Assembly (NCBI GenBank): GCA_947380835.1
Contig: CANCSL010000060.1
Span: forward strand, 1 to 6,209
Source: Actinomycetota bacterium
Lineage (GTDB): Bacteria; Actinomycetota; Actinomycetes; Nanopelagicales; Nanopelagicaceae
Reading direction: 5' to 3'
Length of the DNA stretch: 6,209 nt
Under the pieces are notes generated by a model, which saw nothing but the letters and a program-made list of their open reading frames with translations, did not search any database and was not told where the DNA came from. Of the stretch, positions 1-5,957 are shown piece by piece. The position numbers and the translations under genes are program-made. How positions within the stretch are numbered: position 1 is the first letter of the stretch; every line of letters starts with the position of its first letter.

Positions 1-749
1 ACCACCCTGGAAAAACCCTGATCTCCGTTTACAAGAACACCATCAAAATCCAATACCGTCTTAAAAAAGCTGCTTTCGCCGTGATAGAAATAGAGGAAAC
101 CAATTACTGGTACATCTATGCTGCCTTCACTGAGGAAAATCTTGACGATTGAAACTTGTCGTTTGACTCCTTCAACCAACTTTGTTTGGTCTCTGCCGCC
201 AATGCGAAGTTGCTTTGGTTCTGAAGAGAATAGCCCGCCTTTTCGTTCAGTCGTAATAAGCCCCCGATAATTTTTTGCATCAATAACGTAAACACCAGAG
301 CCGGTTATCGCGATGTGGTCAATGTTGGCGCGAGAGCCCGGGATCGTTCGGTCATGAAGAACTATAAATTTATACTTTTTCGCCAATTCGTCGAGGTTGG
401 CACCGACGCCTTCTTCCCCTTTTGCGCCAGATTTCCACGCCCGAATTGATTGTGGCTCATCGAATAATAAGTCTACGAGCTTGCGAACAACTGGATGGCC
501 GTCAAATTTTTCATCCAGACGGTCGCTTCTCTTTTTGCTTCGCATCTCATAGATCTGGTTCGCCGATCTGCCAGCAATACCCAATACAATTTCTGGTCCT
601 GCGGCCAATGCGACATTGACCGCGTTTTGTGCGTGAGATAGACAATATATTTGTTTAGTCTTTGCATCCCAAAGTCCATGTGTGCCGGCTTGAATTTCAA
701 TTCCACAACCAGCACATTTACCCGCGTGACGAAAAATCATTTTCTTCAC
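1..749 (-). CDS. NERD-domain (nuclease-related) protein with N-terminal Cys motif, C-terminus cut by window edge
   Basis: Reading leftward from 749 gives an uninterrupted frame to base 1, so about 249 residues are visible and the C-terminus is missing. Numbered from the ATG at 740, residues 7-36 hold C9-x2-C12, H21, C33 and H36, a possible small zinc-binding knuckle. Residues 104-160 are a recognisable NERD domain: GAKGEEGVG (105-113), then NIDHIAI with D141, then VYVIDAKNYRG, whose D154-x-K156 fits the PD-(D/E)xK nuclease-fold signature. The NERD family is known as a predicted nuclease-related domain; substrate and role here are unknown. An in-frame TAA at 750-752 leaves only GTG 749 or ATG 740 as starts. 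I chose GTG because AGGGG (757-761) sits 7 nt before it, against 16 nt for the ATG. It lies 35 bp after mscL with no hairpin between, so co-transcription is likely. No signal peptide or membrane segment is seen in the visible part. Confidence 0.85.
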   Translation of the reverse strand, partial: MKKMIFRHAGKCAGCGIEIQAGTHGLWDAKTKQIYCLSHAQNAVNVALAAGPEIVLGIAGRSANQIYEMRSKKRSDRLDEKFDGHPVVRKLVDLLFDEPQSIRAWKSGAKGEEGVGANLDELAKKYKFIVLHDRTIPGSRANIDHIAITGSGVYVIDAKNYRGLITTERKGGLFSSEPKQLRIGGRDQTKLVEGVKRQVSIVKIFLSEGSIDVPVIGFLYFYHGESSFFKTVLDFDGVLVNGDQGFSRV

Positions 750-784
750 TTAATCGCCCCTAAAAGATCTGGAAGAAGACTTAT

Positions 785-1171
785 TTAGGACGCGTTCTTC
801 TTCAGCAAATCGCGAATCTCCATGAGCAATTGAATATCTTCTGGGGTCGCTGCCGGTGCGACAGACTTGTCTTCGCTCTTTAGTCTGGCAGCAATGCGAT
901 TCATCGGAGTAACGATAAAGAAGTAGAGGACAGCCCCCACAATCAGGAAGTTAAGAATGGAATTAATGAAGGCGCTCCAATCGAACGAGACGCCGTTGAT
1001 AATGAAGGCGCCACCGTGGACTCCCCCGCCGCCAACTAACTTAATGAGTGGCTCGATAAAAGACTTGGTTAACTGGGTGACTATCCCGCTGAAAGCTGCG
1101 CCAATAACAACGGCGATGGCCAGATCAACAACATTGCCGCGCATGATGAAATCCCGAAATCCTTTAATCAT
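785..1171 (-). CDS. mscL: Large-conductance mechanosensitive channel MscL
   Basis: This 128-residue protein is a complete MscL, the homo-pentameric inner-membrane channel that opens under membrane tension and releases solutes during hypo-osmotic shock. It starts with the amphipathic N-terminal helix MIKGFRDFIMRGNVVDLA typical of the family. TM1 covers about residues 14-36 and contains the small-residue pore-lining run AIAVVIGAAFSGIV. A Gly-rich extracellular loop follows (about 45-66, VGGGGVHGG), then TM2 at about 67-89 (INSILNFLIVGAVLYFFIV). The cytoplasmic end has a charged linker (RLKSEDK) and a short helix, EDIQLLMEIRDLLKK, expected to form the C-terminal bundle. Length is within the usual range, at the shorter side for actinobacterial members. 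A GGAG Shine-Dalgarno sits 6 nt before the ATG. It is divergent from rarA and is the first gene of a probable two-gene unit with the NERD protein. Confidence 0.97.
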   Translation of the reverse strand: MIKGFRDFIMRGNVVDLAIAVVIGAAFSGIVTQLTKSFIEPLIKLVGGGGVHGGAFIINGVSFDWSAFINSILNFLIVGAVLYFFIVTPMNRIAARLKSEDKSVAPAATPEDIQLLMEIRDLLKKNAS

Positions 1172-1177
1172 CTTCTT

Positions 1178-1182
1178 CTCCC
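1178..1182 (-). promoter_or_regulatory. Ribosome binding site of mscL
   Basis: On the minus strand, GGGAG is followed by AAGAAG and then the ATG, a 6-nt spacing. It supports the start at 1171. No convincing -35/-10 pair was found in the 1183-1335 intergenic stretch for either mscL or rarA. Confidence 0.6.
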
Positions 1183-1335
1183 AGTGGTAGTCCGTATTTG
1201 ATTAACCTACAGGCACGAACCCGAAAATTGGCTTACAACCGCCCATTCGGTCCATGAACGAGCATCTATATGTCGCACTTCGCGAGATGCCCAAAGCCAA
1301 GCGGTAGAGTTCCAGTTCACGTAGTTGGGATGACC

Positions 1336-2649
1336 ATGGATGACCTTCGCGCCGCTGAAACAAGCGCACCGTTAGCAGTTCGGCTGCGCCCTGCCTCCAT
1401 CCAAGAGCTTTTGGGGCAAAAGCACTTGCTTCAGCCAGGGTCACCGCTGATGCGATTGATCCAAGGCGACGAAAAGCACATCACCAGCGTCCTTCTCTAT
1501 GGTCCACCTGGAAGCGGCAAAACCACGCTTGCAAAAATGATTGCCCACTCCGGTTCGCGGACATTTGTTGAACTCTCTGCCGTTAGTTCCGGCGTTGCCC
1601 AAGTTCGCGAAGTGCTAACCCAAGCCCAGGAACGATTGCAAGAGGAGAACCGAGAGACCGTACTTTTCATTGATGAAGTCCACCGCTTCTCTAAAGCTCA
1701 ACAAGACGCTTTGCTTCCCGGGGTTGAGAACCGCTGGGTGACCCTCGTTGCCGCAACTACAGAGAATCCTTCCTTTTCGATCATCTCGCCATTGCTTTCG
1801 CGATCGATCGTGCTCACCCTGCGCGCCATTCCAGATGCAGACATCGAATCGCTCCTTAATCGGGCAATCACGGATACCCGAGGTCTAAACAGTGAAGTCA
1901 CCATTGAAGCCCAAGCCCTGGATTCGTTGGTTCGCCTGGCCGCTGGCGATGCCCGCAGAGCACTCACCTATTTAGAAGCGGCAGCCGGAGCTGCAAGCGG
2001 CGAGATCACGACCGAAGTATTGAGCCGTGCCGTAGACCGCGTCATCGAAAACTACGATCGTGGCGGCGATAATCACTATGACGTTGCAAGTGCACTCATA
2101 AAAAGTATTCGAGGTTCTGACGTTGATGCCGCATTGCATTATCTGGCTCGAATGCTTGAGTCAGGTGAAGATCCACGGTTCATTGCTCGGCGCGTGATGA
2201 TCAGTGCCAGTGAAGATATTGGTCTTGCCGACCCCGGTGCGTTGGGATTAACCGTTGCAGCAGCCCAAGCAGTTGCCATGATCGGAATGCCCGAAGCTCG
2301 AATCATTTTGGCTGAAGCCGTTACATACCTGGCGTGCGCTCCAAAATCCAACGCTTCTTATCTCGCGATTGATGCGGCCATTTCTGACCTTCGCGCTTCC
2401 AAATCCGGACCAGTGCCGCCACACCTGCGCGATGGCAATTCCGGTGCACTTCGCGACAGTGCGGTCAGCGCTGCCAGAGAATCTAATTCCTACATCTATC
2501 CACATGATCTACCGAACGCCGTTGCCGAGCAGCAATACTTACCTGATGCCCTCGTGGGAACCGAGTATTACCACCCAACAACTCACGGGTATGAGGCGAG
2601 AATAAAAACCGCGTTAGAGCAAATCCGAAAAATGCTCCGTAGAAACTGA
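1336..2649 (+). CDS. rarA: Replication-associated recombination protein RarA (MgsA/WRNIP1-family AAA+ ATPase)
   Basis: RarA is a cytoplasmic AAA+ ATPase of the clamp-loader-like group that acts at stalled or gapped replication forks, with SSB as a known partner in E. coli. Numbered from the ATG at 1336 (437 aa; E. coli RarA is of similar length): APLAVRLRP and GQKHLL form the family N-terminus (about 12-32), Walker A GPPGSGKTT lies at about 56-64, Walker B VLFIDEVHRF at 109-118, sensor 1 ATTEN at 140-144, the arginine-finger motif LLSRS at about 153-157, and sensor 2 GDARRAL at about 204-210. The C-terminal half (RGGDNHYDVASALIKSIRGSD, then ARRVMISASEDIGLADP) is the MgsA oligomerisation region. 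The frame is open from ATG 1270, but those extra residues (MSHFARCPKPSGR...) have no counterpart in the family and no ribosome site precedes them. ATG 1330 and 1336 are both possible; GGG 6 nt before 1336 and a family-like MDDL start tip the choice. No partner gene is adjacent; it stands alone between divergent mscL and the downstream tRNA. Confidence 0.95.
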   Translation: MDDLRAAETSAPLAVRLRPASIQELLGQKHLLQPGSPLMRLIQGDEKHITSVLLYGPPGSGKTTLAKMIAHSGSRTFVELSAVSSGVAQVREVLTQAQERLQEENRETVLFIDEVHRFSKAQQDALLPGVENRWVTLVAATTENPSFSIISPLLSRSIVLTLRAIPDADIESLLNRAITDTRGLNSEVTIEAQALDSLVRLAAGDARRALTYLEAAAGAASGEITTEVLSRAVDRVIENYDRGGDNHYDVASALIKSIRGSDVDAALHYLARMLESGEDPRFIARRVMISASEDIGLADPGALGLTVAAAQAVAMIGMPEARIILAEAVTYLACAPKSNASYLAIDAAISDLRASKSGPVPPHLRDGNSGALRDSAVSAARESNSYIYPHDLPNAVAEQQYLPDALVGTEYYHPTTHGYEARIKTALEQIRKMLRRN

Positions 2650-2714
2650 CCAAATCAAAAAAAGTTGTCGAGGATAAATATTTTCTTCACAAGCGCAATG
2701 GATCCACAACTACA

Positions 2715-2742
2715 TTGGATTTTGATTCTTGCGAGATAAATT
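2715..2742 (+). promoter_or_regulatory. Possible promoter of the tRNA gene
   Basis: TTGGAT (2715-2720) and TAAATT (2737-2742) are separated by 16 bp and would start transcription near 2749, about a dozen bases before the tRNA 5' end. The match is modest (3/6 and 4/6 to consensus), and the call rests mainly on position. The same stretch contains a weak inverted repeat, ATCCA (2702-2706) with TGGAT (2716-2720) followed by TTTT, which might instead be a poor rarA terminator. Apart from this, the rarA-tRNA gap (2650-2761) is AT-rich and shows no gene. Confidence 0.25.
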
Positions 2743-2761
2743 CTTCTTACTTTGGCCTGGT

Positions 2762-2834
2762 GCCTCTATAGCTCAGTGGATAGATCAGAGGATCGACGAA
2801 CCTTTGGTCGCAGGTTCGAATCCTGCTAGGGGCA
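2762..2834 (+). tRNA. tRNA gene with Arg-like body and irregular anticodon arm (isotype uncertain; possibly degenerate)
   Basis: A 73-base cloverleaf of canonical length can be laid out. The acceptor stem GCCTCTA (2762-2768) pairs fully with TAGGGGC (2827-2833), with one G-U, and the discriminator is A2834. Positions 8-9 are TA. The D stem GCTC (2771-2774) faces GATC (2783-2786), giving one C-U mismatch where GAGC would be expected. The T arm GCAGG-TTCGAAT-CCTGC (2810-2826) is perfect and the variable loop is TGGTC. The anticodon stem GAGGA (2788-2792) opposes ACCTT (2800-2804): one G-U, three Watson-Crick pairs and an A-A clash at 31/39. The loop TCGACGA puts C, not the near-universal U, at position 33 and gives GAC as the positional anticodon (Val). 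The body, with A20 in the D loop AGTGGATA and A73, looks more like tRNA-Arg. No CCA is encoded. It could be a pseudo-tRNA, a tRNA changed by local rearrangement, or an assembly error. Confidence 0.72.
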
Positions 2835-2844
2835 CGCGCAAAAA

Positions 2845-2876
2845 GTTAAGCCCCTCAAGTGTGTGAGGGGCTTAAC
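2845..2876. terminator. Perfect 13-bp hairpin, probable bidirectional terminator after the tRNA
   Basis: GTTAAGCCCCTCA (2845-2857) and its exact reverse complement (2864-2876) enclose the 6-nt loop AGTGTG. It begins 10 bases after the tRNA, fitting an end for that transcript, but the rightward tail (CATTTACCTTT) is only modestly T-rich. Leftward, the stem is followed by TTTTT (complement of 2840-2844), so it is the better-formed intrinsic terminator for transcripts from the nrdJ side. It may serve both converging units. Confidence 0.8.
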
Positions 2877-2881
2877 CATTT

Positions 2882-2919
2882 ACCTTTGGTCGCTCAAGTG
2901 AGCGGAGGATCGACAAGCC
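2882..2919 (+). repeat. Permuted partial copy of the tRNA D and anticodon arms
   Basis: ACCTTTGGTCGC (2882-2893) repeats exactly the tRNA bases 2800-2811 (anticodon 3' strand plus variable loop). It runs directly into GCTC-AAGT-GAGC (2892-2903), a D-arm-like hairpin, and then a sequence at 2900-2919 that matches tRNA bases 2783-2802 at 16 of 20 positions, including an exact GAGGATCGAC. The order (variable loop, D arm, anticodon arm) is what the junction of a tandem duplication of the tRNA middle would give. There is no acceptor stem or T arm, so it is not a gene. The rest of 2920-3008 is AT-rich and holds only a weak GGAAA-CTAC-TTTCC hairpin (2959-2972). Confidence 0.55.
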
Positions 2920-3008
2920 AAAATATATAGCAACTCCATCGAACTTCAAAACATCTGTGGAAACTACTTTCCGTAACATTCATTGTGCACTCAACCACTT
3001 AACAAATA

Positions 3009-3046
3009 AGAAAGACCCCCCATCGAAACCGATGAGAGGCCCTTCT
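3009..3046 (-). terminator. Rho-independent terminator of nrdJ
   Basis: On the minus strand the RNA forms a 17-bp stem with a 4-nt GTTT loop: thirteen Watson-Crick and four G-U pairs, with no mismatches. It is followed by the U-rich tail TATTTGTT. It starts 22 bases after the nrdJ stop codon. On the plus strand the four wobble positions become A-C clashes, so the hairpin is much weaker for rightward transcripts. This marks it as the end of the leftward nrdR-nrdJ unit. Confidence 0.85.
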
Positions 3047-3068
3047 GATATTAGTTTCTAGCGACGGA

Positions 3069-5930
3069 TCATGAACATCCTGAAGTTGAACCACAACCTT
3101 CACAGACAAAGCATGAACCAGCCATGCGCATCTTCACTCCGCAAGACATACATAGCGGCGCATCAGATTTGATACCGGTCATTGCTTCAAAGAGTTCCAT
3201 CGAAGAACCAGCGCCCGTGGCAGGAGTTGCTTCGATTTTGACCTCTACTGGACGAGCAACTGGTGCTGCTGGTGTTGTGGTAGCGACAGATGCAATTGGT
3301 GCCGCGCTCTGTGCTGCCAGGGTCAATGCCTCGGTGACATCTGGGGTGTATTCACCGGTATCCAAGGCGCGAGCGCGCTCGGTTGCGGTGTGGATTCCCA
3401 TTGCCGAGCGGGTATCGAAGGGCAAGTAATCCAACGCCAAGCGACGGAAGATGTAATCCATCATCGATTGCGCGATGCGAACATCGGCATCATCAGTCAT
3501 ACCTGATGGCTCGAAGCGGAGGTTAGTGAACTTCTCGACGAAGGTCTCTAGTGGAACTCCGTATTGAAGACCAATCGATACTGCGATGGAGAAGGCATCC
3601 ATGACACCGGCAAGAGTTGAACCCTGCTTGCCCAGCTTCAAGAAGACCTCGCCCAATGCGCCATCAGCATATGCACCAGCGGTCATATAACCCTCGGCGC
3701 CACCAACCATGAAGGAGGTAGTGCGTGACGGACGTGACTTAGGAAGACGCTTGCGAACTGCGGTAGCAACAGAGGCTTCGACGACAGCAGCAGAATCGCT
3801 CTTGCCTTCGTTAGCGCCCTTGCCGGCAGACAATGGTTGTCCGACCTTGCAGTTATCGCGGTAGACAGCCAGTGCCTTCAAGCCCAGCTTCCAACCTTGG
3901 TAGTAAACCTCTTCGATGTCAGCAACGGTGGCATCTTCAGGCAAGTTAACGGTCTTGGAGATTGCACCGGACAAGAATGGTTGGCACGCAGCCATCATCT
4001 TGACGTGACCCATAGCGGCAATGGTGCGAACACCCATGGCGCAGTCGAAGACGTCGTAGTGCTCGGTCTTGAGTCCTGGAGCATCGATGACGTTGCCGTT
4101 AGCAGCAATGTGCTCGACGATTGCCTCGATGGTCTCTTCGGTGTAACCGAGCTTGCGCAAGGCTTGTGAAACGGTCTGGTTAACGATCTGCATTGAACCG
4201 CCGCCGACCAACTTCTTGAACTTGACCAAAGCCAAGTCCGGCTCGATACCGGTGGTATCGCAATCCATCATCAAACCAATGGTGCCAGTAGGTGCCAAGA
4301 CCGAAGCCTGGGCATTACGCCAGCCGTTCTTCTCACCGATCGCCAAGCCCTTTTCCCATTCAGCATTAGCAACGGCCCAGACATCGCGATCCAAGGTAGA
4401 TACCGAACGCGCTGCGGTTGAAGCATTTGCATGCTTGCGCATAACGCGAGTGTGACCATCCTTGTTGCGAGCAAATCCTTCGTAAGGTCCAACGATGCCA
4501 GCGAGTTCGGCGCTGCGACGGTAGGAAGTACCGGTCATCAGCGAAGTAATGGCGCCAGCCAATTGACGTCCGCCATCAGAATCGTAAGCAAGACCTGATG
4601 CCATAAGCAGGGCACCGAGGTTTGCGTAACCGATACCCAATTGACGGTAGTTACGGGTGGTCTCACCGATTGGATCTGTTGGGAAATCTGCGAAGCAGAT
4701 CGAGATGTCCATCGCAGTGATGATCATTTCGGTGGCCTTCACAAAGTTCTTGGTATCAAAGGATCCATCGGACTTTAGGAACTTCATCAAGTTAAGGGAT
4801 GCCAAGTTACAAGAGGAGTTATCCAAGGACATGTATTCAGAACATGGGTTGGAAGCATTGATGCGACCGGTCTCTGGATTGGTGTGCCAATCGTTGATGG
4901 TGTCGTCATATTGAATTCCTGGATCAGCACAGGCCCATGCAGCCTCTGACATCTTGTAGAAGAGTTCCTTGGCTTCAACGGTTTCCATGATTTCACCAGT
5001 TGCGCGAGCGCGAAGGCCAAACTTCTCGCCATTCTCATACGCGCGCATGAACTCATCGCTAACACGAACCGAGTTATTGGCGTTCTGATATTGAACGGAG
5101 ATGATGTCTTTTCCACCCAAATCCATATCAAAGCCAGCATCGCGCAGGGCACGAATCTTGTCTTCTTCGCGAACCTTGGTCTCAATAAATTCTTCGATAT
5201 CTGGATGATCAACATCGAGAACAACCATCTTGGCTGCGCGACGAGTTGCGCCACCGCTCTTGATGGTTCCGGCAGATGCATCAGCACCGCGCATGAAGGA
5301 AACTGGACCAGAGGCAGAGCCACCGGACTTCAACAATTCCTTGGAAGAACGAATGCGGGACAAGTTAAGTCCAGCGCCAGATCCGCCCTTGAAGATCATT
5401 CCTTCTTCGCGGTACCAGTTAAGAATGGAATCCATGGTGTCGTCCACGGCCAAGATAAAGCAAGCAGATACTTGCTGTGGCGCATTGGTACCAACGTTGA
5501 ACCAGACTGGGGAGTTAAAGGAGAAGACCTGGTGCAAAAGCATCCAAGTCAATTCATGTTCGAAGATGGTGGCATCTTCATCGGCCGCAAAGTAACCAAA
5601 TTCTTTTCCAGCTTTTACATAAGTGAGCACAACGCGATCGATGACCTGCTTTAAAGTCCATTCGCGATTTTCAGCACCGACTGCGCCACGGAAGTACTTG
5701 GTGGTCACAATGGTGGATGCGTTGACGGACCAGAAGTCTGGGTATTCAACTCCGCGTTGTTCGAAAATCACCTCGCCGGATTTCCAGTTGGTCTGCACAA
5801 CGTCGCGACGTTCCCACGTCACTTCGTCATACGGATGCACACCAGCCGTGGTGTAGATACGTTCTAGAACAAGACCCTTTCCGATAACGGTCTTCTTCGA
5901 TTCAGCTGCTGGGCGATTGACCACTGACAT
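3069..5930 (-). CDS. nrdJ: Adenosylcobalamin-dependent (class II) ribonucleoside-diphosphate reductase NrdJ
   Basis: NrdJ reduces ribonucleotides to deoxyribonucleotides using a cobalamin-generated thiyl radical; it needs neither oxygen nor a separate radical subunit. The 953-residue protein is complete. Key positions: an N-terminal region with RGVEYPDFWSVNAS (59-72); NSPVWFNVG (139-147); the first redox cysteine in SACF (C157); the GGSGAGLNLS loop (182-191); NPCSE with N361, thiyl-radical C363 and E365; the partner cysteine C374, 11 residues on as in other class II enzymes; and APTGTIGLMMDCDTTGIEPD (546-565), the family's substrate-phosphate region. After the barrel, an Ala/Pro/Thr-rich linker (about 866-910) leads to a Cys-rich tail, C927-x2-C930 ... 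C940-x2-C943-x2-C946 ... C952, expected to bind zinc and to re-reduce the active-site disulfide with thioredoxin. AGAGG lies 8 nt before the ATG. It follows nrdR by 27 bp, so one transcript and repression by NrdR are likely; the promoter is outside the window. Confidence 0.97.
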   Translation of the reverse strand: MSVVNRPAAESKKTVIGKGLVLERIYTTAGVHPYDEVTWERRDVVQTNWKSGEVIFEQRGVEYPDFWSVNASTIVTTKYFRGAVGAENREWTLKQVIDRVVLTYVKAGKEFGYFAADEDATIFEHELTWMLLHQVFSFNSPVWFNVGTNAPQQVSACFILAVDDTMDSILNWYREEGMIFKGGSGAGLNLSRIRSSKELLKSGGSASGPVSFMRGADASAGTIKSGGATRRAAKMVVLDVDHPDIEEFIETKVREEDKIRALRDAGFDMDLGGKDIISVQYQNANNSVRVSDEFMRAYENGEKFGLRARATGEIMETVEAKELFYKMSEAAWACADPGIQYDDTINDWHTNPETGRINASNPCSEYMSLDNSSCNLASLNLMKFLKSDGSFDTKNFVKATEMIITAMDISICFADFPTDPIGETTRNYRQLGIGYANLGALLMASGLAYDSDGGRQLAGAITSLMTGTSYRRSAELAGIVGPYEGFARNKDGHTRVMRKHANASTAARSVSTLDRDVWAVANAEWEKGLAIGEKNGWRNAQASVLAPTGTIGLMMDCDTTGIEPDLALVKFKKLVGGGSMQIVNQTVSQALRKLGYTEETIEAIVEHIAANGNVIDAPGLKTEHYDVFDCAMGVRTIAAMGHVKMMAACQPFLSGAISKTVNLPEDATVADIEEVYYQGWKLGLKALAVYRDNCKVGQPLSAGKGANEGKSDSAAVVEASVATAVRKRLPKSRPSRTTSFMVGGAEGYMTAGAYADGALGEVFLKLGKQGSTLAGVMDAFSIAVSIGLQYGVPLETFVEKFTNLRFEPSGMTDDADVRIAQSMMDYIFRRLALDYLPFDTRSAMGIHTATERARALDTGEYTPDVTEALTLAAQSAAPIASVATTTPAAPVARPVEVKIEATPATGAGSSMELFEAMTGIKSDAPLCMSCGVKMRMAGSCFVCEGCGSTSGCS

Positions 5931-5938
5931 GTGTTGTG

Positions 5939-5947
5939 CCTCTTCCT
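5939..5947 (-). promoter_or_regulatory. Ribosome binding site of nrdJ
   Basis: On the minus strand AGGAAGAGG is followed by CACAACAC and the ATG, so AGAGG is 8 nt from the start. It lies in the 27-bp nrdR-nrdJ gap, showing independent translation initiation rather than stop-start coupling. Confidence 0.6.
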
Positions 5948-5957
5948 TGATGGTTAC

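Noticed and set aside
422..715. Short frames on both strands (422-619 plus, 473-715 minus) within the first gene
   Set aside because: They overlap the NERD protein frame, which carries the recognisable domain; these are out-of-frame shadows.
1202..1444. 80-codon minus-strand frame across the mscL-rarA spacer, and a 17-codon plus-strand frame starting at 1254
   Set aside because: The first runs antisense into conserved RarA N-terminal codons. Neither has a ribosome site or recognisable sequence. An apparent TATATG near 1267 lacks a -35 partner.
2762..2835. Group I intron or intron scar in the tRNA anticodon loop
   Set aside because: The tRNA has normal total length with no insertion, and no intron core elements are visible nearby; replacement or duplication of bases explains the loop better.
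2800..2893. attL/attR pair of an element integrated in the tRNA gene
   Set aside because: The 12-bp repeat pair encloses only about 70 bp with no integrase or cargo, and the shared word is not the tRNA 3' end normally used by integrases.
2877..3008. Small gene or cobalamin riboswitch between tRNA and nrdJ
   Set aside because: No open frame with a ribosome site is seen. The region is downstream of nrdJ, so it cannot be its leader; the nrdRJ leader is outside the window.
5091..5654. 187-codon open frame on the plus strand inside nrdJ
   Set aside because: It lies wholly antisense to conserved NrdJ sequence including the first redox cysteine region, and its translation shows no family features; it is a shadow of nrdJ codon structure.
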